64,000 nt of DNA, from contig NC_079492.1 of the NCBI RefSeq assembly GCF_020520425.1, positions 144,181,861 through 144,245,860 of the forward strand. Direction: 5' to 3'. Positions 12,344 through 24,946 of the stretch are shown here, in pieces. The notes under the pieces were generated by a model. It searched no databases. It was not told the origin of the DNA and saw only the letters and a list, made by a program, of their open reading frames with translations. A program made the position numbers and the translations under genes. Positions within the stretch are counted from its first letter, which is position 1. Every line of letters starts with the position of its first letter. Source of the DNA: Spinacia oleracea (taxonomy: Eukaryota > Streptophyta > Magnoliopsida > Caryophyllales > Amaranthaceae).

Positions 12344-12720
12344 TAGGCATATTATTTCCCATCACTCGTGGCGAGAAAAATAATATTGTTATTCGGTTGA
12401 ACATGTTGGAATAAAGTTCATTCAAGTCTAATATTTAGTTGGGCCTTTTATGTATGGAATATCATGCCAAGGGGTTTCTAAATCCATTTCAACCATCTAA
12501 AATCTCATACCACCTTCCCTCTTAGATTTTCAGTAGGCATATTACTTCCCATCACTCGTGGCGAGAAAGATAACATTATTATTTGGTTGGACATGTTGGA
12601 ATAATGTTCATTCAAGTCTAATGTTTAGTTGGGATTTTAGTTATGGGATATCATGCTAAGGGGTTTCTAAATCCATTTCAATCCTCTAAAGTCTCATACC
12701 ACCTCCCTTCTTAGATTCTA
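12344..12720. repeat. Two-copy tandem duplication inside Helitron 1
   Basis: Unit of about 190 bp beginning GTAGGCATATTA and containing CCCATCACTCGTGGCGAG and GGGGTTTCTAAATCCATTTC. The copies are at 12344-12533 and 12534-12720, diverged by scattered substitutions. Confidence 0.85.
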
Positions 12721-13920
12721 AATTCACCCCATTTGATTGTACAATCCATTATATGATTGAACCACAGACATATATAGAGTGGCATATCGTTTTACATACG
12801 TACAATACATACCAAGATCTATAGTATGAAACAGAGCAATCCAGACACTCTACTTTGACTTCAGATGAAGCAAATGTATTATACGTATCATCTATTAAAA
12901 ATGAAAGGTCATGAACATCAGATTATAAAAAGTTACTTTAGCTTCCATCATACAACGTATTAGCAATTCTTCTAATGATATGATCTCATACACTAAACAG
13001 ATGAATACCTTAACACATTTATTAACATCTAAGATCATCTATCTTTAAATCACTAATAATGTGTACCAAGAAGCTCTTATTCAGGTTTCTTCAATACATA
13101 AACATCGTAGAAAAAGTTATATTACAAAGTATTAAACCTTTCTAAGCTTAATTGTAGACTCATTAGTCATCATCCAAAGCATATTGTGAATCCATCACAT
13201 CAAGTGAGTTGCATATTTTTGTTGGCTGCAAGACACCTATATTTTGTAACAATGTGTATATTCCAGCACTTCCTTCATCTTTATTTCGATCCCGTAAATC
13301 AAATTGATTAGAGTAAGTGCATTAAGATACTAAGAAATGTACAGTAATAATCATCAACTAAAAAAACAAAAATTATTAAATGATTTAGATCACCAGAGCA
13401 ATGTCCATATTGCATCGCTTCCTTCTTCTTTCTTTCTATCCTTACAAATCAAATTGATCGAGTATAATACATAGATTGTTCTTATGTCATGTTAATAAAC
13501 AAATATCTTCAAAATACACGACATGATAATATCTTCCAAATGGTACATATATGTCGTGCATTTGATAATATGACAAATAAGGAAATATCATTTGCGCAGT
13601 TATATTACTATTCATGATAATGATACATTTATTAACATCAAGGTTTTCAAATAGTCTGGACACGTACAAGGTATACAATAAATTTATTGTACATCGGAAT
13701 AAGTTTTGGCTAGTTTTTGTAACTTTAATAAGTTTTGGTTAACTTTTATATCATGAAAAAAATATTGATGCTTAAACATTTTGAGGGGTTAATAGTTACC
13801 AGAATTTATTAGTGATTTTGAAACAATAATTTTTATTAAAATGACAAAATTTAGTAAAGTACTCCGTATACTACGTAATAGATCACTTTTACATATATTG
13901 GGGCAACTTTTACATATATT

Positions 13921-14031
13921 GTAATCTATGTAACGGTCTTCCATGGCCTTAGTTTAGTTTTTGTTTGTACTTTTAGTTTGTAATCTTTTTAATTTTATGA
14001 AAATTAAGCTTATGTCAAAAAAAAAAAAAAA
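13921..14031 (+). mobile_element. Short LINE-like 3' end with poly(A)
   Basis: A segment ending TTTTATGAAAATTAAGCTTATGTC plus about 14 A residues. ACATATATT occurs directly before and directly after it and could be the target duplication, though the flank is itself low-complexity. Confidence 0.55.
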
Positions 14032-15151
14032 CATATATTAGGGTTATTTTTATACACTTGGAGTTAACTTTTACTCTGATGTACAATATTTATGTACACC
14101 ACTTTTAAATAAGAATTTTTGCAAGGTTTTTTTACCTGCACCATTACAATTATAAATTTATATTTATGTTCTATTATATTTAGATGATAATTAGGTTTTG
14201 GCCCATCATGCACGGTTTAGTTATCTAAATATTAATTTTATAAAAAGTTAAAAATTATTTTAACTTAATTAAAAATAATAGGCACTCTTAGGATAATAGC
14301 TTAATCATTATTCGTTACTCCCTTTGTGTTTTTTAAAGTTATACTCACATTTCGTTTTGATGTGTTTTTCCAAGTTCTATTCACTTTTACTTGCTTCTTT
14401 TATGTCAGCCTTTTATTCATATTTTATCATCTCTCACCATATAGTTTGGTATGCTAATTAAATGAAAATCACAATATAGCATCTCGATAATGTATTTTTT
14501 TTAGAATACCATTGATTATTTTTATTGTAACCTAATTTTTAAATCACCGGTAGCAGCTTGTAGTTAGAGAATGTTTATTCTTACCCCTCAAATGTTGTAC
14601 CACCCTCTTTACCATAGCTAATATAATTTTTTTTTATTCCTAACCCTATCCATCAAGACCATCACCACTCATCCCCTTATTGTAAAAGAAAATCTACAAC
14701 CATCACCGTAATCCACTCGATTCGAGCTCGTATTAGCCAGTCTATGGTCATGCATCTCCAAACAAATTCATGCACGGTGTATCTCTTAGCTAGATCTTTT
14801 TTAACATAATTAGTCAAATAACGCTAGTAGTATATGATTATACGTTTGGCCTAAAACCTTACGAATCGGCTATAATTTTGTCTTAACTTTCATCATCAAG
14901 TTCCTGATATTTAAATGAATACTTTACAAAATACATGATCTGGACTTAGCGATTTAAACTATAATGTTACTATATCATGAACTTACCCGTGTAGTATAAT
15001 TTTCTTATGATAAGTAGTGTTAGCGGTTTTGTATTATACATTAAAAAGTCTCCAAAAAAATGGCCTAATCATATCCAAATAACAAATCTATAAGTTAAGA
15101 CAAATCCGTTAAGACAACTAACTATAAAGAAGAGAATGTATATCACTTATC

Positions 15152-15295
15152 AAAATAACGAATCATAAATGTTAAGATATATTATTAAGCGTATAATTAT
15201 ATACATATGTATATATTTCTCAAAATAACGAATCATAAATGTTAAAAGATAAATTCATAAGCGTATAATTATATATAAATATGTATATATGTGTA
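15152..15295. repeat. Two-copy tandem repeat, ~75 bp
   Basis: Unit begins CAAAATAACGAATCATAAATG and includes AAGCGTATAATTATATA. It lies near the 5' end of Helitron 1 (minus-strand sense). Confidence 0.8.
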
Positions 15296-15444
15296 TGTAA
15301 TTCGTTATTGTTACCATAAATACAATAAGTTAAATATGATAAAAAAATATTTATAATTAATTTATATATTAAAAGAGAGGCCAATCAATGGATGACATTT
15401 GTCATCACCACATTGATTTCCTCTCTTTTAGTATAATATATAGA

Positions 15445-15502
15445 TGTTGCATTGGAGTTCGTGCAAATAGTAACTGTAAATATCTTTTTAAAACGGAGAT
15501 AG
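15445..15502 (+). mobile_element. Stowaway-type MITE, family A, right piece
   Basis: The last 58 bp of the split MITE, beginning TGTTGCATTGGAG and ending AAAACGGAGATAG before TA. It continues the piece at 11005-11201. Confidence 0.93.
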
Positions 15503-16456
15503 TATAAATTAAACGTAACGTTTCAAAATTATATATACCGTACCCGTGATTCGGATGAGTGAATTTATATATTTTGTAATTAAACTCTTTCGAAATTATA
15601 TAGCTAGTTTGAATTATGCTGATTTGAATTGGTCCAAAGATTTTATACTTTTTTAAATGTAATGTTGAACTGAACTTGATTAATCCTCCTAGAAAGCAAA
15701 CGAATCTTAATGAAACTTATGTACACTTATTTTAGACTAGATAACATATGCGTAGTTATATTGCCAGTTCGAGGAAGCAGTGTAGATGATGTGAATAAGG
15801 AGCAGAATATGGATGAGGGCAGTGCAGGAGCAGGAGCAGGTTAGGGAGGTTATGAGTTGGTGTTGTCTTCCCAGCATGAATGTTTATCAAGATGTATTGT
15901 ATGCCGAGTTGGGAGTATTTTGGGTGGTTTTGTTGTATAGTTTTTTGGAAATTTTTAGTAGGTTTGATTGTCCATGCGTTCTGTCGGGTTGCAAGTTTTT
16001 GGGTTAATCTCGACGTTGTTGTAAAACCTACTTATTAATATAATATAATATCTCTTTTATGCGTTAAAAAAAAGCTTAAATCCTTAAGGCATATACATAG
16101 CCCATTTACCTTTTTGGTGAATGTACTCCGTACTAGACTGTTACATTCTAAGGTAAAATTGCATTCTTAATTATTTATTAACATATCATCAAACTCCTTA
16201 GGCCCTTACTATATAGCAGCTACCGGTTTTAGAAGCCGCTAGTAACTACTTCGTATATTTATCTAACTGTATGCATATATAACAGTGATTGTTTGGTTGA
16301 ACGTAATAAGTTACTTTTAAAAAAGCTACGACGTTTAGGAATTATGATTTCGCGTTTGGTAAATGATTGATCGATTGATTTAACTGGTAAGTGTATGATC
16401 TTAATAATTGAAGTTACTTTTTTCTTATAAAAAAATTTGTTTCTCTTATTATTCTA
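15503..16456. other. Gene-free DNA between MITEs
   Basis: AT-rich. A 64-codon ORF at 15813-16007 has no domain I recognise and is not called. The 3' stretch near 16000-16070 (TAATATAATATAATATC, then poly(A)) could be another retroposon tail. Confidence 0.4.
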
Positions 16457-16711
16457 CTACCTCCGTTTCAGAAAGTTCTTTACGCTTTGGAAAATGTGTT
16501 CAAAGTATGAAAACTTTGACCGTAAATTCCCACTATTATATACATCAAAATGTTACATATAAGATCTTGTTAGATTGATCTTGTTATTCATTTTCAGAAT
16601 ATCAACTTTTTATAATTTTTTCACATATAAAATTGAATATATTAGTAGTTAAATATTGCATTGAAGTCCGTGCAAATAGTAAGTGTAAATAACTTTATGA
16701 AACGGAGGTAG
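16457..16711 (+). mobile_element. Stowaway-type MITE, family A, intact copy
   Basis: 255 bp between TA dinucleotides. Left end CTACCTCCGTTTCAGAAAG; the right end is the complement of TTATGAAACGGAGGTAG. Same length and body as the split copy at 11005/15502. Confidence 0.95.
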
Positions 16712-17182
16712 TATTAAACAAGAATAAAAATGTTTGATGGATTGGTTGATGGTTTTAACATCTCCTTTAATCTTTAGTTAAGCTAATTTGGTTAGTCAAT
16801 TTCTTAAATCTTGAAGTTTCCTTAAATGTACCGAAAGCTTTTTATTAATGGCCCTTTGTGGATTTGTCACTCAAATTGTAATGACAACAAAATAGAAATG
16901 AAAAAAGTCAATAAAGGAGAGGTGAATACGTGTGATACTGGGAATCGGGTTTTGGCACTTTAGCCTAACCAGGGAAGCAAAGTGCGTCGTATTACGGTAT
17001 TTGTCAAGATCCGAGTGCCATCAACCAAGGATGGCCCAGATTGAGACAATCATCCTTCCACGTGGCTGACATGTTCTTTTTCTTTCATTTTTATAATTCT
17101 ATTATTGGTAATTTCTTGAAATTGTTGGTAGTACTACTATGGATATTAATATATCGAAAGACGTTTGTAATAAAGTTAGACA
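16712..17182. other. Intergenic, with a moderately GC-rich island
   Basis: 16905-17070 is richer in G+C than its surroundings (GGGAATCGGGTTTTGGC onward) but has no ORF of note. I cannot assign it to a family. Confidence 0.35.
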
Positions 17183-17434
17183 CTTCCTCCGTTTCAGAAA
17201 TATTACATCATTTGATTTTTACACTATTCATACTACGACTTTGGTCATTTTTTGTGATTGTACGTAAAGAAATTTTAGTCATGTGATGTCATGTTAAATT
17301 CGTATCGATATATATTTTCTAAATATTAATTTTTTATAATTTTTACTTGCATACGATTTGAGATATTAAGAGTCAAAGTAATGGTTAGAGGAGTAAAAGT
17401 CAACCATGGTGCGGTATTTTCGGAACGGAGGAAG
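17183..17434 (+). mobile_element. Stowaway-like MITE, family D
   Basis: 252 bp with inverted ends CTTCCTCCGTTTCAGAAATA and the complement of GGTATTTTCGGAACGGAGGAAG. TA follows the right end; the left flank is CA rather than TA. Confidence 0.85.
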
Positions 17435-17504
17435 TATATATACTTCGTATATAAGATTAGAGTGTTAATTTGATTTTGAATGGAACACTCTTGTGTGTAG
17501 AGTT

Positions 17505-17585
17505 TTATTTGTGTAAGATTTGAACCTTTGACCTTTAGTTTAAATAATAAAGTCTTTACCATTAACCTATTAGATTCTGCATGCA
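17505..17585 (-). mobile_element. tRNA-like SINE head (weak)
   Basis: On the minus strand: AGGTTAATGGTAAAGAC (A-box-like) and, after ~35 bp, AGGTTCAAATCTTAC (B-box-like). No tail or target duplication identified. Confidence 0.4.
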
Positions 17586-17635
17586 TGTTATCATTGCAAA
17601 AAAAAAAAAGTAAATGTGAATGTTATTAATGTATT

Positions 17636-17668
17636 AACCCGATGCATCACCTGGGCCCAAAAACTAGT
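17636..17668 (+). mobile_element. Helitron 3'-terminus-like motif
   Basis: CCCGATGCATCACCTGGGC, a degenerate hairpin, is followed by CCAAAAACTAG and T. It matches the Helitron 3' end rule (hairpin, then CTAG), but no 5' partner was found, so it may be a remnant. Confidence 0.5.
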
Positions 17669-18203
17669 TTAATTAATTAAAATATGTACATGACTCGTAT
17701 TTATTTATCTATGTGGCGCAAACATTTTTTAATTATAAAATAGATCGATTAGAAATCTTATTTCTCATTGGCCGAAATCTAATGATTTAAAAGAATTGTG
17801 TAGTTCTAACATAAATAAGAAACTTATTTTTCATTTGTCAAAACCATTAGATTTCCTATGTGGTGCTCTGATATGTGATTATTGTTTGATTTTGGATTGA
17901 ACATTATTTTATATTAGTGTTTGATTTTGGATTTAATTTTATTTTAGATTAGTGTTTGATTTTGGATTGAATTTTATTTAATAATTTTATTAATTATTAA
18001 ATTGTTTGATTTTGGACGGAGTTGTATATAAAAGTAATTAATTAGAGAAAATATCTACGTGGCACCTAATTATTTATCTACGTGGCGCTTGACTTTTTTA
18101 ATCCAAAAGTAAATTAGAAATCTTATTTTTCACTGGCCAAAATCATTAAATGTCCTACGTGTCGTTCTAATAGCTCAGCAAATATGCCCGCTTTAATTTA
18201 TAC

Positions 18204-19745
18204 TAGTGTGAATTGTGTGGCCGGGCGATGTCACGATTGCTACTTTGAATAATTAAAATTCGAGATTCTTCTTCAGCTTAATATTTGAGCAAAATACATG
18301 TAGTCCATAAAAGTGAAAAGATTAGTTAAGTTCAATTAGATCATCCGCAAATTAATTTAATTTATTTTCTAATTAATGGAACTCTATATGCTTCAAATTA
18401 AATCCATGTACAATATGTGATTTATCATGCCAAGTAAATTTTTAGTTAGATCATCTTACAATGCATTTAACTTATTTTCTAATGGAACAACGATATGCTT
18501 CAAATTAGATCCTTGTACACTATGTCATTTTTCATGCCAAATAATTTCTCAATTAGATCGTCTTACAAATCATTTAATTTATTTTCTAATGAAACTATAT
18601 GCTTCAAATTAATAAACACCGAATTAGATATATGCAGGGTATTTCTATAGTATAATTCATGGTTTCCCTAATGCTTTAGGCCCGTTCTGTGTACCTTATT
18701 TCCACTTATTTCAGAGAAAATAAGTTCAGATAAGATAAGATAAGTTCAAACAAGATAAGTTCAGAAAAAATAAGTTCAGGAAAAATAAGGGTTGACCAAG
18801 TATAATTTATAACTAAAATAAGTTTTGATAAGTTCAAATAAGTTCAGTTAAGTACAGTTCATATAACTTCGGAAAAAATAAGTGAAAGTCAGGTGAATAG
18901 AACGCACCCTTAATTATTATTTATTCCAATGTAGTCTATAAGAAATTAAAAGGTAACGTAAAGATTTAGTTGTTTTAGACTTCATGTTAACATGTATTTA
19001 TAAATGAATGTGCATGGATAAACAACAATTAGTGGTTGGTTAAGATGATAATGAGGGTTATTCTTCGAACTCGGGGTCTTGTGTTCGAACTATATTGTAT
19101 TGATTTTTAGTTGTCAATTATAACATCACATAACCTTGGTGGATGGATGACGTAACGTAAACATAAGAGTTCTATGTGGCACATAAACTTCCATAGCAAC
19201 ACCTTTTAATATATTAACTAGTGCATGGCCCTGGTGATGCCCCCCCCCCCCCCTTTTTTTTGTGTGACATAGGTTGGCAATGCCCCCGTTGTTACTTTGA
19301 ATAAATAAAATTCGAAATTCTCTTCAGCTCAATATTTGACAAAATAAATGTAGTCCATAGAAGGGAAAAGGTTCATTAAGTTCATCAAATACACATGTAC
19401 ACTACGTCATTTATCATGCCAAGTAATTTTTTAGTTAGATCATCTTACAATGCGTTTAACTTATTTTCTAATGAAACTATATACTTCAAATTAATAAACA
19501 CCAAGTTAGATATATGCATGACATTTCTGTATTTGATGTTTATGAGACTTACGATATCATGTTTAATTCATGGTTTTCTCAATGTTTTAATTGTTATTTT
19601 TATTCCAGTATAGTCCATAAGAAATAAAAGGAAACACAAAGATTTAGTTGTTTTAGACTGCATGTTAACATGTATTTATAAATTAATGTGCATAGATAAA
19701 CAACAAGTAGTGGTTGATTAAGATGGTAATGAGAGTTATTCTCTA
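18204..19745 (-). mobile_element. Two diverged Helitron-like copies in tandem
   Basis: ACTAG followed by a GGCC-rich, hairpin-prone stretch marks a minus-strand Helitron 3' end at about 18204 and again at about 19218. Both are followed by the same body: TACTTTGAATAA, TTCTTCAGCT, ATGTAGTCCATA, then TGTTAACATGTATTTATAAAT (near 18985 and 19660). The first copy is longer because it hosts a MITE at 18679-18909. The 5' ends are not sharp. Confidence 0.65.
18679..18909. mobile_element. hAT-like MITE rich in AATAAGTTCA repeats
   Basis: Left end GGCCCGTTCTGTG; right end GAATAGAACGCACCC, its imperfect inverse. The interior repeats AATAAGTTCAGATAAG-like units. The right part matches 8623-8795, and a looser relative lies at about 46780-47005. 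Confidence 0.65.
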
Positions 19746-20170
19746 AAATAATTAGTGGTTGGTTAAGATAGAAAATCACAATTTATATAGATTGGAATCG
19801 TGATAGTTGGTCTTGTCCTTTAGTATCTTACGAAGTATATGAGTTAGAGTGTATAGACGTATAGTGAATTGATTAAGCCAGAAGAATTAAAATCAAATTG
19901 AATTTGTAATTGAAAGCTGACGGAGAAGAGTGGAGAATCGAATTAAATTGTAACGGTAGGTTGAATGGGAGGGGAGAAAGAAAAAAAAACACGAGAATTA
20001 AAGGGTTATTATTGTGGAATTAATTAGGGGTTAAAATACAAATTTGTAGATAATCTTAGGGGTATGGCTAGGACCTTTAATTTGTCTTCACTTTTTAAGT
20101 TTTTTTTTTTTGAATAGTCTTCTATGCACGTGATTCATGCTTGCAATTTTAAAACGCACATACAATAATA
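19746..20170. other. Gene-free DNA before Helitron 2
   Basis: AT-rich, no domain-bearing ORF. The last base, A20170, is the left host base of the Helitron insertion. Confidence 0.4.
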
Positions 20171-23100
20171 TCAATACTACTATTTAATAAAAGGGATATT
20201 TAAAGCCCATCTAGAGAGCCACGTGTCCCATTTTGTTTTTTCTTTTTCTCATTCTCCATTCTCCTTCTCTGATTCTTCCCATGTCTCTTACTCTCCCCTT
20301 CCTCTCTTTACGGTTACCCACCTCCCAAACGACACCTTCATTCAGATTTCAATTTCCTGTCTTTTATCCTTCCCTTCCCCAATAATAATTTCAAAAACCG
20401 CTCTCATTAAAATCCTCTCCCACTAATTAATTAATTCCTCTTTCTAGATTATCCTGTGTTCCAAAATTGCTATACAGTAATGGGATTTTGGTAAAATTTT
20501 CATTCTCGATTTGGTTATAGATTTTGATATTTGGATTTTAAATGCAATATAATGGTGTTGTTATTGTTGTTGTTATAGGTTTATGAAAAAGATGAAGAAA
20601 AGAGGAGTGATGGGCTTTTCAATTGCGAATAATGAAGAATTTGGTATCTATTCTGCCATTGAAGAAGAAGAATAAAATGGTATTGCATTTTAATAATTCG
20701 TTTTCCTTATGTTTTGTTAAAATTTTAATTTGCATACTTATTTTGGGCGCATTTAAATCGGAAAAGATTGTGCTGTTGAGTTGGTTGTTAAGATTTTGAT
20801 ATTTTACATTAATTGGAGAAGAATTTCCTAATCCTTTGTAATTGTTGATACTTTTTCTGGGTACTTATCATTTTTCAGGATCAATTTGCAATATTGGTAA
20901 TATATTCTTTGTTCTATTGATTATCCCGTATCTATTGGAAATTGATCGGGAATTATCTGTTAGAAATTTATAAATATTAGTCTATTTTAGCCGAAAATTA
21001 ATCGAGAAGTTCGGGCTTTAATTGCAAGTAGGTTATGAATATTTTGAATCTACAACAACGACAGTAGTCTGGCGAAGAAAGGATGGGCGAAGAATCGGAT
21101 CTTGACAAAGTTCGTTCTCTCACAAATCGAATTGAGATTGCAAAGATGCGGAGTATTTTCATTAAGAACAGTATAATGGAAAGCACTTCATCAAAGTAAT
21201 CAATCCCATTGTTATTCATGGACTTTTATAGTTGTATGGCTGGGTTTTGTTGTTGAATCAGGCAAGTTCTATATGAAATTAATAATCGTCTTTTTCAATT
21301 GCTTTTTTGCCAAATTTTGTTGAAGTAATGAAAAGGTTGTTGTTGAAATCAATTATAAAATGGACATCTGACATAGAAATAAGAAATGTTAATGTCGGCC
21401 TCTTTTGGTCATTCCGTGGGTGTAACCACGACGGCTCCTATCTTAGATGACGTTGGGTACAAACGAATCAGTATATGTTCTGGGTATTATTAGTTTACCG
21501 ATTATTGGTTTAATTGATTTGTTGCCATTTATTTTTTTTTCAAATGAAAAATAATAATTGATTGTAGGTGAAGAGAAATAGCGACGTTTCAATGTGTAAA
21601 ATATTTGGGTTAAATTGTTTAAATAACTGAAAAGGGTAACTGATAACTGTTCATCCAAATGTTCTCAAAATAATTGCCTATATAAGGATTTATGCACTCA
21701 ACTTAATACACATTATGTCATTAGAAATCTGAAAATTTTAGTTACTCCATTGTTCACCGTTAACGATAAGTAACTCAATCGTATGTGCTTCATGTCTCAT
21801 TTGTAATCGGTTTTCTGAATTTCAAGTAATTTTCTCAAAATTCTCGAACTTTATTGTTGATAGGAGAATTTTGTACATATCCACTGGGTTTATTTCTTAA
21901 TTTGTTCATAATGTATTTTAATATTTTCTGTAAACTTTAATTTGTTGTCCAGACAATTTCAACAAGTGTGATTTTGATATCCCATAAATTGTTTTCATCT
22001 CAAACTTAAATGATAGCCATGGTCTTTTATTGGAAATATAAATATAAATAATTTATCAAATTTGGTTGTAATTTTTGAAACTTCTTGTGTTCTCTTCTAT
22101 GATTGTTTCAGGTAAATGACTTATATTGGCAAGGAGAAAAACATAAGGTTTTCTTGAATTTTCTTTTCCATTTTTTATTTCAGTTAATTTTGATATTTTT
22201 AAAATACAAGTTCTTTGTATTTGTTTCTTTGAATTCATGTATTGGAGAATATAAAATTATCTTCCTGAAGTAATCCTCATGTTTCTGGTGGAAATTCATA
22301 TGGGGTAAGAGGGTTTTGTTTCTGGGTTTTGTTCAACAGTGGATTTGCCAATTCATTACTTTCTTTACCATCGATTCTGTTTTAGTAAACATCGTTTTCT
22401 AAACTAATCGAAAGTATCTAACGACGACACGGTAGATCCAACAAAATCGAAACTTTGTAGTAGAAACGACACAAATTTTGCGGATCACTTGGCAAAAAAA
22501 ATTAAAGAACATAAGGTTTTCTTAATACGTAATCCAGTACGGAGTACTTTAATTTGTAGAATTGTAGTAAAGATGCTTTTGGCACATACATGATACATAC
22601 AACAGACTAGGAAAACCAACAACTTTTTTTTAAAGGAACTTCTATGTGATGTTTTGGATGTTGTCTGTGAGTAAATTACACTATTAATGCCATATTTTAC
22701 CAATTGTTCCCTTCTCAAGTTCTTTAGATTTTCTTAATGTAAAATAAAAGACCTTCAAGAAATTAAATTCCTTTAGAAAAGCATTTCGTTGGAATTTTGT
22801 GCTAAGATGGCTCATTGATAATGTACTTTCCCCCTTTGTTTATATTATAATAATAGCTTCATATATTTTACCTACGTTTATGCCTCATTACATGTTTGTG
22901 ATGTTTCTTCCGATTCTTCGAAGTTCACCAGGAATTACAACTATGATAGGTACATTATTTTAGTTTTGGTCTTCCTGTGGTTAAAGCTCAATGGCAATAT
23001 TTAAAACCCAAAATGCAAATATGACTCGAAAAATATAGGGTCATTTATAGACCTTAAATTAAAAGGAACATTGTAAAATTATTATAACTTTTCCTTTGAG

Positions 23101-24037
23101 TTATTGATGGTAAATCTGATCAGTATAAAATAGTTGGGTTTTTTTTTTGTTTTTTTTTTTTTGTAATGGCAATCTACTATTCTCTTATGGAAGTTGAACC
23201 AAACTCAATACTATCCTACCGCATTATTTTTATATCTATATCCCTGTTTTCAACCTCTACTCTCTGCAACTCACTATCTCTTTGAACTATTGAATTTTTT
23301 TTATTTGACTTCTTTAAATTCGTGTTTCCTTTCAGGTTGGAATGAACATTTTAATGAAGATAAATGATGGAAGGGACAAGATGAATGTCAATATATATGG
23401 AATAACGAATATTCCGTACAAATCGGTCCCTCTTACTCTCCAGTTTGAAGGGTATTTGTTTAGTACTCCATATCAATGACGGGCAAAATATTAAGGATTT
23501 AGTGGTCTTTGTTTAGTACTTCGCATAATTGCGGTCAAAATTTAACAGTTAGTGGTTTTTGTTTAGTACTCCATAGAAATGTGGTGAAAATACGAAGGGT
23601 TAATTTTGTATACACTTATTAAATTTGGTTCATGTTAAGATTGGTCTTGCTCTTTTAGTTTAACACTCAAGTTCCAACACATATCAAGTAGTGTATCATT
23701 GTATTTTATGTACTTATTAGTGAGAGTAATAAATCATTTCTTCTTATTTATGTTCAAGTATTTATCTCAAGAGACTGTAAACTCTATACAATAGATAAAA
23801 CAAGTAACACTTTAATACTTTCTTCTTTCATTTTACCTAATTATTTTAGGAAAATAGTGAAACTCTACAAAACAACAAAAAACATGCATAACAAAATGAA
23901 AAACCAATTTCGATAATGACGCAAAAGTCATGTTCGTAAAAATTTTGGTACTCTTTTGGTCATATATTTGAAGAAACTATAAAATAATCACTTTTAAACT
24001 AAAATAGAAACCGTGCATCGCACGGGCATGAAACTAG
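20171..24037 (+). mobile_element. Non-autonomous Helitron 2
   Basis: Starts TCAATACTACTATTTAATAA after host A20170. Ends with the hairpin CCGTGCATCGCACGG, then GCATGAAACTAG (24034-24037), before host T24038. It is 3867 bp, with no Rep/helicase ORF. The 3' hairpin is the same 15-mer as in Helitron 1, so the two share a family although their interiors differ. A CT-rich stretch at 20223-20440 looks like a captured 5'-UTR, and a three-copy repeat lies at 23456-23605. Small ORFs in it have no recognised domain. Confidence 0.9.
23456..23605. repeat. Three-copy tandem repeat in Helitron 2
   Basis: Unit of about 55-60 bp beginning TTTGTTTAGTACT, followed by a variable ATGNNGGNNAAAAT segment and TTAGTGGT. 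Confidence 0.75.
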
Positions 24038-24682
24038 TTTATTTGGTTTAATTGCTTTTTACCCCTTTCATTGCTCTTTTTTCTTAGTTTTAATATTTGG
24101 TGATTTCTTTTTACCCCTTTCCTTGATACCTTTTCGTAGTTTTAATATTTTGTGATTTTAGTAAATACCTTTTAAATCGATTCCCTTTTATATTGTAATA
24201 TAAAATATTTTTTGTGTTTAATTTATTTTTATTTTTCTATTTCAGTAAAGGGTAAAATAGGTAATCACTATTTACGTTGTCTCAATCGTTTCCTTATATA
24301 ATAGAGTTTTGTGTAGAACATACACACTATTTCTTTAAACAATTCAATGTAATTATGAGAAAGTGGATTTGAACTTAAACACTCCCTCTTGTCTTTTCTT
24401 TAATGCATTTTATAATTAATATAGTAGTAATTTAAATTTTGTAATAAATAAGAACATTAATTAATTAAATTGTGAAGTAACCGAGGGTATTATGGACTAT
24501 TCTATAGGGGACACCAAAAAGTCAATTACTAAAATGATCTCAGGAGCTCCTTATAGAATAGAGATCGAACATTAAAATTTATAATACATCCAAATCATCA
24601 TGTAGTTGGCTTCACCAAAAAAAATTGTAAATAGCCCAATAAGTAGTATTTTTTTTTAAAAAAAAATACATATATAGAAATA
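24038..24682. other. Gene-free DNA
   Basis: 24050-24180 contains two diverged copies of an ~80-bp unit (TTTTTACCCCTTTC through AGTTTTAATATTTNGTGATTT). The rest is AT-rich without a feature. Confidence 0.45.
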
Positions 24683-24946
24683 TTCCCTCTGTGTCTTAAT
24701 ACTCGCACCGTTTTGACTGGACACGCTTGTCAATGCACAACTTTGACCACTAATATCTTTAACTACATGTTATAGAAATTTATAAAAATATTAATATTTT
24801 GAAAATATATATTAAAATGAAGCTAACAATATATTATATACTAAAATTTATTTTCATATACCATAAATAAAATAAATAGGGTCAAAGTGAATTATGTGAA
24901 TAGTGCAAAAAGTCAAAACGGTGCAAGTATTAAGGGACATAGGGAG
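24683..24946 (+). mobile_element. Stowaway-type MITE, family C
   Basis: 264 bp between TA dinucleotides. Ends TTCCCTCTGTGTCTTAATAC and the complement of GTATTAAGGGACATAGGGAG, with the inverted repeat extending to GCACCGTTTTGAC. Confidence 0.9.

Larger units (their letters stand above)
11202..15444 (-). mobile_element. Non-autonomous Helitron 1
   Basis: Read on the minus strand the element starts TCTATATATTATACTAAAAG (15444 downward) and ends with a hairpin CCGTGCATCGCACGG followed by TATTATACTAG (11202-11205 on plus). It sits between host A (11201) and T (15445), as Helitrons do, without duplication. It is 4243 bp. I see no Rep/helicase ORF, so it depends on another element for movement. Inside are a Stowaway MITE (11527-11814), a ~190-bp tandem duplication (12344-12720), a LINE 3' end (about 13921-14031), one end of a further MITE near 14318, and a ~75-bp repeat (15152-15290). 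None of its small ORFs has a recognised domain. Confidence 0.92.
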
